Program-made: the position numbers and the translations under genes | NCBI GenBank assembly: GCA_029298735.1 | Contig: JANSLP010000330.1 | Span: forward strand, 1 to 35,257 | Direction: 5' to 3' | DNA: 35,257 nucleotides | DNA from: Ophiostoma sp. CBS 140.51 | Taxonomy: Eukaryota > Ascomycota > Sordariomycetes > Ophiostomatales > Ophiostomataceae | Shown: positions 21,801-33,185 of the stretch, in pieces | How positions within the stretch are numbered: position 1 is the first letter of the stretch | Layout: each line of letters opens with the position of its first letter | Notes under the pieces: generated by a model | Told to the model about the DNA's origin: nothing | What the model saw: the letters and a program-made list of their open reading frames with translations, nothing else | The model's database searches: none

Positions 21801-24800
21801 GAATTTATCAAACCCAGAAAAGGTACTGATATCGTTTCCCGCAACATTTGATTTGTCTCCGAGGGTTGGATCTTTGGATCTCTTGTTTTGTGGCGCTCAG
21901 CCCCCGTTTTCATGCAAAATCAAAACGAAGAAACCCCACGATCCTCTGGCCTGTTTACAAAGCAAAGAAAAGAAAAGAGAAAGTGAACATTCAGCAGGAG
22001 CAAACGGCAGTGATTTAGTCCGTTTCCGGCGGGCCAACGCCGGCGGACAGAATTTGAGGGCACGAAGAAGTCCACAAAAGAGAATAATTGCGCCGTGTGG
22101 GCAGAGGGATTCAGTTTGTGTTCCAGTACATTGTAGTTGGCGTCGGCGTCCAGGCCCAACGAGGCCAAGCCTGGGAATAGAAAAAGAGGATCCTGCTCAA
22201 AAATATACGGCGGGTGCATTTTTGGTGGGGGGAAGAAGAAGGGTTAAGAACTTTTGGAACCTTTTTTCTTTATTTCTTTCGACAGGTGAAGCGAGGCACC
22301 AGGAAGGAGAACATAAAAGGAGACTGGCCGTGTCCGTACGATGTGTGCTGTACGAACGGACGTGGTAGGATTCCACGAAAAGAAAACGAAACGGTCTTGA
22401 CCGTTTTAGTTGTGTTGTTTCTGATTTTCAAATTAGTCCCCGAGGCGAGAGGTAGTGACAAGCCCGCCGTCAAAAAGGCAATGCGGCCAAGAGACGCAAG
22501 CGAGAGTCGTCTGAAGTCCAGACCATCAGCATCAGCGACCGGGGACCGTCCCGTACGAATGGACCGAAACGGTAGCTTTATGCGAGTTTGCGCGCGCGAG
22601 GCCAAAGGAGAAAGTGCTAAAAGGGCAGAAAGGGCCAGGGGTAAAGTGGTGGGCCACCCACTACTCTCGAGGATTTGCGGAGTAACAAATAAGTCATCAA
22701 CCACCAGAAAAAGAATGCGAGGTACCAAATGTTCGCATGCGAGGACAAATGCGAGAGCGAGCCGGGCAAGAATATGCGAGGCAGAAGAGAAGATGGTAGG
22801 GAAGAGCGCCAGCACATCGAGGGTTCAGGACACGCCAATACGCCCTACTGGGAAAGACACGCGGCCCAGGTGTTTGATTGTTTGGCCAACGGGTCACCGT
22901 TGGGTGAACTTGGCTGTCAGTTGTGAACCAGTTGTGAGTTGTCTGACAAAAAACGACGGAAGGATCACCGCCAACGTCGAAAAGGCGGAGGGAAGCGAGC
23001 ATGCGTTGTTGCTCACAGCATGAGGATGCACTACTTATTACCGTCTCTGACTAAGGTGACAGGACAGACGTTTAAACGGTGTGCTCCGTACATGGTTTGA
23101 CCCTGATATGAACTCATCGATGCAGTCTGTTGAAGCAGCTAGGTTTTTACGGAGACCAGTGTCATCGGTCACAGGGCTGGGCTTGGCTGACGGTTTCTGG
23201 AGAATGAGAGAGGAAGGAAGCGACATGCATCATAATGAGCTGGGGTCTATTTGTGGCAGGCTAGGTATTTTTGGGGGCATGGGATGAGACATGGCACATC
23301 GGTGCACGGTGCACGATACACGGCAGGCATTTCGGTGGAATCAAGAAGACCAAAGGCCAGCCAGAGAGAGATGGGGTCGGCGCAACTTTGGAGCGTTGAT
23401 GACAGGTGCACAATTCCAAAAAATTGAAAAGGAATTACGGAGTACGGCGTCTGGAAAATACGGGTCAGATCATATCGAAAATAAACACTCAAGGACCAGC
23501 CAACCAGAGGACAGACAGTCCGAGGAAAGGACAGACAGGACAAGGCCCAGACATCAAGCTTTCAGGGGACGAGAGACAAACCGCGCGCGATCGCGCACGG
23601 CACGCGGAGTATGGAATTAAGATTTTTGTCCTTTTTTGGTCCCATTTGGAGAAGACACGATCGCTGATGGAATTGGAGAATTTAAAAACACATGCAAAGC
23701 CGGCGACGGGCGGGCTTAACTCCGTGTCCCGGACGGACGAACAAGGCCATTTCGAGGTCTCTTCCCCCGTGAAGAAGAGGGAGCTTCTCAAGGAGTTTAG
23801 ACAGGAGATGGCATCAGCGTGAAAGGAAATAGGAGGAAAGGAGTTGTAGCAGGAGAAAAGGACAAAACAGGATCGAAGGAGAGGGCCAGAATCACAAGAT
23901 CGACACAGGACAATCTTGGAGAAAAGGGACATAACGGGCGAGAACTTTTGGCTCTTTCTCTCTTTTCCTTCTGCCCTGTAATTTGACCGGCCTGTTTTTG
24001 TTGCCGCCCTGCACAGCCCTGTCAAACTATCTTGAAAGTTTTCAACAAAGAACCTTTGGCATTGACATTGACAGTTGAAAACGGAGAGGGGGTGTAAAAC
24101 GGAACTTGTCAAGATCGGATCGTATCCTTGACGGACTGAGTACATATTATTTTATTTCGACTTGTGTTCTACCTTTCCACTTCCATCCCATGTTTGATTT
24201 TAGTGAATCCATATTTGCTCCGTGCTCCTTTATTTTGGTTCCCTCTCCTAAAAGGAAGAAAAAGCTTCGATGGGCTTCTGCTCCTTGAGAAGAAAGACTT
24301 TCCAAATAGTCGTGCTTCGATTCCAAAGCAAGAAATGCCAGCACCGAGAATTACAGAGTGCTGATTTCAAATGCGGGACCGCGTTCTTCCTCTTTCAGGC
24401 CCTGTCGTTGTCTCTCTGTCCCCCAAAAGAAAAAAAATCCCCACAGGGGACCAGGCCGAGAAGCCAAGGCCAGGCCAGGAGAGAGTCCCCACAAGAGCAT
24501 AACGCTCACAGCCTTACTCCGTACTTCTCTAATCCATCGTCCGCCGGCGGACGGGCGTTTGAAGATAAATTCCGGAAGCAAATGTCCTTTCACACATACG
24601 TTGTGGGAAGCTTAACTGTAAGATGCTGTAAGATGATGCAAAAAGGCACGTCAGACGGCAGTGACTCGAAAGGGAATCAATCCTGTTTCAGAGAAGATAA
24701 AAACGGAGGATTCGTCTGACTGGGCTGATACTCAAGCAGAAAACGGTCCTCCCTCTGTTGTCAGTGATTACTTTGAAAGTTTCTTGGCTGACGGCAAGAT

Positions 24801-24887
24801 AAGCAAGAGCCTATCAGTGTCCGTTATTGCTGTTGAGCTACAGTTGATTTTTGCAACCCATCTGACAACCACAGAAGAAAAAAGTAT

Positions 24888-24907
24888 CTAACTACGAAGA
24901 TAGTTAG
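24888..24907. repeat. Perfect inverted repeat, 7-bp arms, 6-nt loop
   Basis: The arms are CTAACTA (24888-24894) and TAGTTAG (24901-24907), separated by CGAAGA. The surrounding AGTATCTAACT...AAGATAG also occurs, with small differences, in the CIA30/SLS1 promoter at about 11219-11241. The pair may be remnants of a dispersed short element. Confidence 0.6.
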
Positions 24908-26610
24908 CCAGTTAGTGTCAGAGAATGAGGTCATGGTTGCATTGCCGCATTGCTATTTGGCACAATTTTGGTGCAAGGCCCTGTAAGGCTAGAGACGAAA
25001 AGAGTAAAACAAAGCAAAAGAAAGTAGAGATAGCAGAGACCGAGGACATCCTTTGTAGGTGAAAGCAATAAGCAGCCGTCATTGAGTGTGTCTGTAATTC
25101 TACTTTTTTGTAAACCGTTTCTTTTCTCTCTTCCCGTCTCCTTCCTCCGTTTCTCTTTCCTTCTCTAACTATGTCCCGATACAGGACAGCCCGTCCTCCT
25201 GGGAAACAAACTGCGAGTGGTCTGATCCAGGAGCATGGAGTAAAGCAAATGGATAAACTGTAGCTCTCAAGGTGTCCCCCTTTGTGGCGAATGACTCCGC
25301 AAAAGCTCAGAGAGCCCAGACTCTTGTCCCAAGAAGCCCAAGAAACCCAAGACTGTCTGCACTCGGTGCCAAGGAGAAAAGAAGGCGCAAAGAAGAAAAA
25401 AGAGGGACAGTGGATGATCGTTGAGGCACCGCCCAGACAGTGCCAATGGCCGTAATACGCGTGTGCTTTGACGAGCATCAGAATGAGTTGGTTCTCCAAT
25501 TCCAAAACCCTAAATGCTCCCATTATTCGTCTGCCTAGAAAGGGCCAAGCATCCCTTGTCCTCCTTCCCCTCTGTCGGTCTCGGTTTCTCGCATTCTCTC
25601 TCTTTTTCTCCATCTCGCATTTTGACACGCGTACTTCGTCTTCTCCTCTTTTCGAGTTGCCCGTGGAGGGTGGAAGGCTGCTGAGCCTTGGGGCGTTGCA
25701 CTGGTCGTACTTGTACAAAGTATCCTTTCTTCTGAGGCCTTTTTCTTTCTTTCTTTCTGGGTCTTGGCCAACCCTTGGCCTGCATTACGGAGAAATCCAA
25801 ACCGCCCAAAAGACAGTAAAAAAGAACACTTCTCTTTTCAGGTGCCAGCTTCATCAGCATGGTCTCGCTGCTGGCGCAGCTTCCTCCAACAAATGTCAGA
25901 TAGTGATCAAATCACCCCGCTCATTGTAGTGCAAAGATGCAGCAGCAGCAACCAACAATTATGTCGTAGCGTTTGCTACCCTGCAGGTCTGGCTGGTTCT
26001 GGGGTGTGAAATCGACGCTTTCCCGTCTTGGCCCAATGTTGCGACGCGAGAAGAGGAAGCTCGAGAAGAACAAAAAAAGATGGAGCACAGCCTCGCTTAC
26101 TAGTAGTTTCTTGGGAGCATTGCATGGCAGGAAGACCATCACTTTGTGAAAGGAACAGGAGTTTTTGTTTAGTGCCCGGAACGCTCGTAAGGCAGGATTC
26201 TTCATTTGCAGATAGTTCTCCTCTTTGCAGTAATGTACAATGTGTGAAAGGAAACGAACGAACGAGATATCGTTCAATTAAACAACTTGAGCTTCTTGTC
26301 GTTTTGTTCTCCTCTCTCCTCCTCTTTCTCTTTGCTCGATTTTGTCCCATAAAAATGATAAGAATATACTTCTAAAAAATACCGCCCGCCCCCCAACACC
26401 AAAAAACCGGATAAGAACACCTCCAATGCAATGCACGCCAAAAAAAAAAACGCCTCTAGGAACACATAAAAAAGAAAGAAGAAAAACGCAGGCCGTCCGT
26501 TTATACTGTATCATTCGTAGAGGTGAAAAAAACGCCGAGCGAGCAAATAGTAATAATAAAAACGGAAGAGGAAGAGTGTCTGAAGAAACGCGGGAGTTCT
26601 TTTTGTGTTT

Positions 26611-28594
26611 TTAGAACAGGTTGTCGTCATAGTCGCCAGTGTAGATCATAGGATCCCCCATGCCAAGCACCAGCTCAGGCGTGTCAATAACATGCGGCTG
26701 CATAGTCCCAAAGTTGTTCTCGAGCATGCCCTGCCGCAACATCTCCGTGGTGTAGAATGGCGAGCCGCCAATCATTGGGACTGACGACGTGGCCATAGTC
26801 GTCGGGATCGCCAGAGACGGCGGTGCTTGCTTAAAGTTTTGTTGCTGCAATTGCTGCTGCCGCTGAAGCTGTCTCTGCTGCTGTTGCAGGAGCTGCTGCT
26901 GGTGCTTGTGCAGTTGCTGTGCCTGTTGCTGCTGCTGAAACTGCTGCAGCTGGGCCATCTGCTGAGACTGCCGGGGCTGCTGGGCCGGCGTATCGACGGG
27001 TGCCGTCTGGGTCATCCAGTTGGTGTACTGGGTCGTCGGCATTGTGGGCGAGGGCGCGGCAAAGCCGTCGGACTGGTTCGAGCCCACGTCAAAGTCGGTG
27101 AAGTTGAGGCTCTGCGGGGACATGGTGGTGCTGGCACTGTTCACACTGCTGCTGTTGTTGCCGCTGCCGAAAACGTTCTTGCGGTAGTCGTCCATATCGG
27201 AGAAACCATCATAGTCCTCGGAAGAGCTGGCCCGGTCGAAGCGGCCGCTCAGGTTGAAGTCAATAGCGCTGTTGCTGGCCAGAATACCGGTGCTTGCTGG
27301 CATCGAGCTCGACATTGTAATCGGAAGAGCGGTTGCGGTCGTGGCAGTTGTCGAAGTCGTTTTCGAGGAGGTCGTCGTCGTCTCGTTCGGCTCGCTCTTG
27401 ATCTGTGCCGCGGCTGTGGTAGCAGCGGTAGCATCCGCCATCGCCTGCTCAGCTTCGCGTTTCGAATTACGTTCCTCGAGCATGGTGATGACTGCGGCGC
27501 AGTCCTTCTCGTCCTCGGGGATGAAAGACGAGCTCAAGGGCAGGTCGGGGTCGTTATTCGGGCGGATGCAGCCAAGCTGCGAGGCGATGCTGTGAATCAC
27601 GGGCTGGCCGCGTTCATTTTTCTCGGGCTCGCCCAAGTCCCATGCGTTGGCGTCCACAACCATCTTGTACAGCTTGTGAACCGTCGCGACTAGAGCAAAT
27701 TGTGTGTGCTCCAATACCTCTGCATACCTGTACATTTTGGTGCCCAGTTAGCAAGCGCTCGGTGATATCGAAACCAATACTCAGTTTGGTAATCAAGGGT
27801 TGTTTGTCCTCGACCGAACATCTGCCAAAACCATTGCAAGCCCCAAAAACGCCAAGGCACAGATGACGCTTGGATCATGGACAGCAATGGTAGATGGTAG
27901 ATGGGAGATGATAGTTGGGGGAGAAAATGCGTACCCTTTCGGCACTTGCTTGTATTCGGTCTTTTTGCGGGTGCCAGCTGTGCAGATGAGACCGTCGTCT
28001 TTGCACCGCTTACATGGAAACTCGCCGTCACACTATGGACTGTGTTAGTGGCCATGGGCTCAAGTATCGTTGGACTGATGACTCCAACTCGCTATTCATA
28101 ATTCGTGCTGTCCATTGTCGAGTCTCCCTTACCTTGGTCTTCTTCATGCGACACCGCTCGCAGGCCTTCCACACACGTTTGTGGCGGCCATCGTTGTCGT
28201 GATGCGGAGAGCCATGCGAGTGGGCAGCTGCGGCAGCAGCAGCAGCTGCTGCAGAGGCACCAGTGTTGTGAGATGCTGTGGAAGCTGTGTGGTGAGAGTG
28301 CGAGTGAGAATGTGTTGCCGTCGGTGTTGAGCCTGACCGCTTGGAAGCGCGGTGGCTGTTGTGGTGGTGCTGGTGCGTGGCCGTGACGGAGGTATGGCTG
28401 GCCGTAGCATGGTTGCCGCTGCCGCTCTTAGCGGCTCGTGATGAGGGGACGGATGCCGGTGGTGATGATGTTGAATTTGAGCTCTTACGAGAGACAGGGC
28501 GAGGTTGTTGCGACTGCTGCTGCTGCTGTTGTTGTTGGATGAGGAGCTTCTGGCTCTGCTCGTCATATGGCGGTGTTGGTATTCCGTTATTCAT
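26611..28594 (-). CDS. Zn2Cys6 fungal transcription factor with polyQ and polyAla tracts
   Basis: Minus-strand exons are 28594..28133, 28032..27935 and 27727..26611, giving 558 residues. Introns of 100 and 207 bp have GTAAGG/TAG and GTACGC/CAG ends with CTAAC branch sites. The zinc cluster is canonical: Cys145, 148, 155, 161, 164 and 171 (C-x2-C-x6-C-x5-C-x2-C-x6-C), and intron 1 cuts between Lys154 and Cys155. A basic linker and a YAEVLEHTQFALVATVHKLY helix (188 on), probably for dimerisation, follow, then a conserved-looking block with GQPVIHSIASQLGCIRPN. Before the cluster are Gln20-27, a His-rich tract (75-102) and Ala115-124. A Gln-rich region spans 436-486, and the acidic-hydrophobic end is YTGDYDDNLF. 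It is a nuclear DNA-binding regulator. Related fungal proteins are often annotated as Fcr1-like C6 factors, but I cannot assign targets. The Fungal_trans middle homology domain is not evident. Confidence 0.9.
26830..26985 (-). repeat. CAG/CAA-rich coding tract (Gln-rich region)
   Basis: Glutamine codons dominate residues 436-486 of the zinc-cluster factor. CAG and CAA are mixed, which limits slippage, but length polymorphism is still likely. Such regions are common in transcription activators and can form aggregation-prone or condensate-forming segments. Confidence 0.85.
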
Positions 28595-29230
28595 TTTGCC
28601 GATTTTGTTGTGGAGAGTTGTTATTCAACAACAGCTCATAAATATATAGGTGTTGTTTTGCAGGAAGTGTGTCTGTATGTATATCTGTGTAGACAGGGTA
28701 GATATACGAATCTGGCAGATTGTTCAATGCAAACTACACGGTCGAGACAGACGACAAGGTTGGCAAAGTGTGTCGACGATGAACCACATGGGAAGACGAG
28801 GTGGGTAAGTATGTAATGAGAAGAAGGATGTGGGTGTGGGATGAAGATATCAGATATGCTGGTGGTGTTGCAAGACAAGTTGCAAACCTTTTGAAAGTGT
28901 GAAACGAGAATCGTGAGAATTGGAAAAAGAAAAATGAGAAGTAGAAGAGAGAAGGGGGGGTCCAACAGGAAGTGAGGGTGGGAAGGAACGAAGGGAGTGG
29001 GAAAAGGAAGCAATATAAAGAAAAGAGCAAGAGCAAGAGCAACGCGCAAACAAAGGCCAGGAAAGTGCGAACGGGACGCACCTCGCAGATTCGCGACCAC
29101 CAGGTACGTACTTGAGCCCGCTACGGAGGTAAGAGCGACTTGGACACTTACAGCGCCCCTCCACTCCTTCCCTACCTAGACCCAACCCAAGACTCCCCTA
29201 CTCCAACAGGCAGGAACTCCATAATAAAAC
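28595..29230 (-). promoter_or_regulatory. Probable long leader and promoter of the zinc-cluster gene
   Basis: Read on the minus strand, these bases are strongly CT-rich, most clearly from 28800 to 29050, and end in AATCGGCAAAATG at the start codon, a good initiation context. A TATATATTTA-type sequence lies only about 45 bases upstream of the ATG (28640-28650) and is probably too close to be the main TATA box. Several short minus-strand open frames occur inside the presumed leader and could act as upstream ORFs. The leader extent is inferred. Confidence 0.45.
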
Positions 29231-32200
29231 GGACAATGGACGGCGAAAGGAAATACGGAACACAACCAAGCTAAAGGGCGCCGGTCGCTGGATCGCCCTT
29301 TACGCCCTGTAACAACTTACACGCCCCCCTCCTTCCCTCGGGCGCTCCACTCGAGCATAAAAACTGTGGGACCTTACCGTTATGGAGTAAAAAGAACGGG
29401 CAAAACGGCGACTAATAAAGGAAAGCGCGAAAGCGCGAACATAAAGAAGAAGAAAAAAGGGAAGGAAAAGAAAAGAGGAAAAAAGAAAACACAAGGCACA
29501 AACAAGCCTGTTAAAAAAGAGAAAACCAGTGTGCAATGCCCGTTAGTCACTAAACAACCAGCAACCCGTTGACGGTCCCGTTGCGCATTATTAATTCACG
29601 ACCCAGCGCGGTTAGTCCCTGCCGTATAGGCATGATGCTCTCTCAGGACCCTTTTATTCCTGTTCACTTTTCGTGGCTGTTTATTCGATCTGGTCGTTAA
29701 TTTTCGTTAATTTTCGTTACTTTCCTGTCTGGGGGTCGGCCTGGGCCAACATGGCTCCCGGTATGCTACGCTACTGGATCATCAATGGAAACTTTGTGCG
29801 AGACAATGAGAGGAAGCGGCTCCCGTTTAGACATTTTTGTTTTGTCGCTTGCGCTGTTTTGTCGTTTACAGGGCAAGATCGTGATGTTATTTGTAGCTTG
29901 TAGTTTGGAGGCTATTGCCTTTATCAATGTCGACGAGTAAGGACCTTGCAGCTCGTGTTGCCGCCGATTGTGGATTGGCCGTTCCATAGAAGAGCGTTTT
30001 GAGGCTGTTGCCGTGTAATATTGCGAGATTCATGCAGATATGAACGGGTTTGGGTTTCTCAACAGGTTCGATTATGTGATACGGTTACAATTTCCTCGGT
30101 GTGTCTTGCCTCGACATGGGGACGACAAAACTGTCAGCCTTCTATGGCATCCGTCTTTCGTGATGCAAACATGCTCTCATTCTGTCTCTCTGTCTTGTCC
30201 ACCCCGTTTGCTAAGGCTGACCGCTCTTCTTATTCTTTGTATCTCTGTTCAAAGCATTGTGTACATTATGTGCGCCCGCCGGGAACTACACGCATACGGC
30301 GGCATGCATCACGAGAAAATAGACGATTCTTTTTCGTCGTGGCTGAACATATCGCTACAACCTTGGATCATGAATTTAAGTTGACCGTTTTGACACACGA
30401 AAAAAAGTGTGGGACTATTGACTTATCATTGGGGGCATGATTGACTTTCAGGGCAGGCAATTCAAGCCATCCAGCCTTCTATTGTCAAGAAGGCAAAGTC
30501 CAGGTTGACGATTGTTTGCCCAAAACAAGCAGAACAAGCAAAAAGGGCGCATGTAGGGAGCGAGAGACTTCCGTACGCCGTGCTCACAGAAGGCCAGAGA
30601 ACAAAAAGACCAAAAAGAAGCAAAAGAAGCAAGAGAAAGCACAAGAGCATAACCCGCAGGAACGGGATTTTCAGTCCAGCCCGGGTGACGGAGCCAGCTT
30701 ATCGGTCGGCGTGAGTTTTATGTCCGAGGCGCGAATGAGGTAAAGTGCGTGGGAAAAAAGGACCAGGATGAGCAGCGTGGCACCGTTTGCTTGGTTCCAA
30801 CACGGGGTTCAATGAATATTTCTAGAGCATGCTTTTTTACACACACGCGCAGACACGTAGACACGCAGACGAAAATATTCCGATCGTGGGGGAGAGAACT
30901 TGTCACGGGGTAAAAAGGATCAAAGGACCAAGAGAAAGTTTGAAAATGATCGACTATGAGTTCGTGAAAGTACGTGAAGGAAAATAAGAGATGGACAGAG
31001 GCCATCACCGCCGTTTCGAAGCGTTGGACGGGAACAACCCGTCCCTTCTTAGAAAAAATTAAAACGGCCTTCAAAAACCTTGATCCCCATACAGGATGAC
31101 TGATTCCATGTTCCTTCGTCTCGCTTCACCCTTCTGGAGCCAGGATCATCTTTTCTGACGTCCTACTATGCCCCAGCCTCTTTTGCAACTGTAATATGCA
31201 GACGCTGATTGAATAGTAATCTTGTCGTTGTATTCCAGATGTTGGAACATGCGTTCTCTGCTGTTGAACTCAAGAACCAACCAAGCAAGTTATGCGCTGT
31301 GGACACCTCTTTGGCACTCCAGTCAGATGCACGCATACTGTAGAAAGATACATGGAGACGGTTTCCGTGCCATACATCTCGCCCTTCCAATGCTGTAGTT
31401 AACTCCAGGCTCAAAGGAAGACTGTGATTATTCGCTATGCGTTATGTCTCAGAGGCAGAGGAGCGTGTAAAGGAGCGTGCAAAATGCATCATTTATCCTT
31501 TGTGTTGCTCATGTTGGTGCTCCCTCTTCCTCCTCCATATTCTTTTTATCTTATTCTTTTGCTTCCGTTGTATGATGCCCAGTATTTTTCGATTTCAAAT
31601 CGCCTTGTCAGATATGTATGACGGCGTACAAAATGATTATCTCTTTGACAGAAGACAAGGAGAGAAAAAAATGAAACGGGGACGAGCTACTCGGAAACGG
31701 ACGGCATCAGCATTTTTTCTTTCTTTCTTGGCTCTCGCCTCTTGCCTTTCAGCCTTCTCATACCCATTGATTTTTTCGACAAACGAACGCGAATTCACAT
31801 GATCATGGACAGACAATTTCAAGGGCCCAGAACGTGGCGTTCCCAAGTCTGCGGTTGTGTGGTGGACTAAGAAAGTCTCGAAAGGTTGCTCCGATCGTGG
31901 TTGTCTCCTTCTCATTCTGGCATCATCCTGTATCATCTTTTCTCCCTTCCGTTTTGGCGGCTCCATAACGGTGGGATCGTGCTAGAGAGAGAGAGCTGAA
32001 CAATGGGGATAAAATGGCCGACTATGACAACAGCAAAGGTAAAAAAGGCCCGGCGTCTCGTCAGCAGTTTCTAAGCAGAACGGTCAGGATGAAAGAAAAA
32101 GCGACGACCTAAGGAAAATAGCTGAAAATATGTGTCTTGGGTTGTCTTTGGTCCCCATTAAATCCATCTGTCTTCTGAATAGGTGAGAAAAGAAAGTCTC

Positions 32201-32404
32201 CGGGTGCTGTTTTTTTTCTCCTACAAATAAATAATGGACTTCAGCGAGGTTGCACGCTTGCCAAATCCAGGGGACAAGAAAAGCTTAACGATCGCGCCCT
32301 GAAAGCGATCGCCGCCCCCTGGGGAGCCTGGTATTAAATTGATTAAAACGGTGTATCTGACAAAGACACAAAAAGCTCGAAATACCTACCAGTTCCCACC
32401 TTTT

Positions 32405-32423
32405 TCTCTCTCTCTCTCTCTCT
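32405..32423 (+). repeat. (TC)9 microsatellite
   Basis: Nine TC units plus a T in non-coding DNA. This is a likely polymorphic simple repeat. Confidence 0.9.
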
Positions 32424-33171
32424 TTTTCAACACCGGTCGAGTCACTCAACGTCCCAAAGGCCCCAGATTCTTGAGCTCGGACGACATTTGCACTCGCTCC
32501 GTGCATATCACTTTCATAACGGCTGTTTTTTCTTACAAAATGTCTTTCATGATTAACGGTTGACTGTTTGAATACTTTACTTTCGTTTTGCCACAGTCAA
32601 GTGTAAGGTTACTGGCTGCAGCTTCAGGCTTGACGTCTTTCCCATTTGAACGGCCCTATCTTCTTTTTATCTCCTATTTTCTTTTTCCATCTAACAATGC
32701 TTCCGTAGAATATTGTCCGGAGGCGATGCAACACTCCCAGTAATAACCCATCGCGCCAGACAAAACCATAAAGCATTACAAGGTAGCCCGCACGCCCTAG
32801 CAAGCACATCGTACCAGGATCGGTGATCGGCACAGGCGAAGTTGCATTGGCCACAAGGCAAGCAGTTTGCAGGGTGACTCTGTCAGTCTGTTAGTCAGTC
32901 AAAATACAACGAGAGAAGCATTGTCGTGTGGCATTTGTCGTGAACAGAGCCCCAGTCAAAGAAAACCACTCTTGTTGCATCTCATTCCTCATTCCTCCGT
33001 TTCGCACATAAGCTTCTCTCTTTCTCATCATTTGCTCGCACTTGACCTCGTCCCGTTTCACGCATTGCTCCTTGATCATTTTCTCATCCTGATAGTAACC
33101 TGGTCTGATTTGATGATTTATGTCAGAGTTTGATATTTTATCATTTTATATCCCATGAACTCTATCCCACC

Positions 33172-33185
33172 TGCTGGCGCCAGCA
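33172..33185. repeat. 14-bp perfect palindrome
   Basis: TGCTGGCGCCAGCA reads the same on both strands. It lies in gene-free DNA. It could be a dimeric regulator site, but no nearby gene was recognised. Confidence 0.7.

Larger units (their letters stand above)
18168..26610. other. Gene-poor 8.4-kb region downstream of tef1
   Basis: The tef1 3'UTR occupies the start. No intact gene with a recognisable domain was found in the remainder. Contents noticed: a possible decayed gene at 18750-20325; a (CT)9 microsatellite at 20641-20658; an 8-bp triplicate (GAGGCATC type) at 20951-20974; a CG-dense patch around 20998-21095; a T16 run at 21785-21800; five ATGCGAG heptamers at 22580-22780; TACGGAGTA nonamers at 23436-23444 and (reverse) 24515-24523; and a hairpin at 24888-24907. 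Several open frames of 180-270 codons (for example 22214..23023 + and 24918..25718 -) are rich in Cys, Trp, Phe or Arg/Lys in line with base composition and have no motif, so they are not called as genes. Confidence 0.5.

Noticed and set aside
22214..23023. A 269-codon Arg/Lys-rich open frame
   Set aside because: Its composition follows GA-rich DNA, no domain was seen, and codon use differs from the called genes.
30060..30080. GGTTCGATT resembling a tRNA B box
   Set aside because: No matching A box or cloverleaf could be built around it. A similar CTTCGATTCC near 24316 failed for the same reason.
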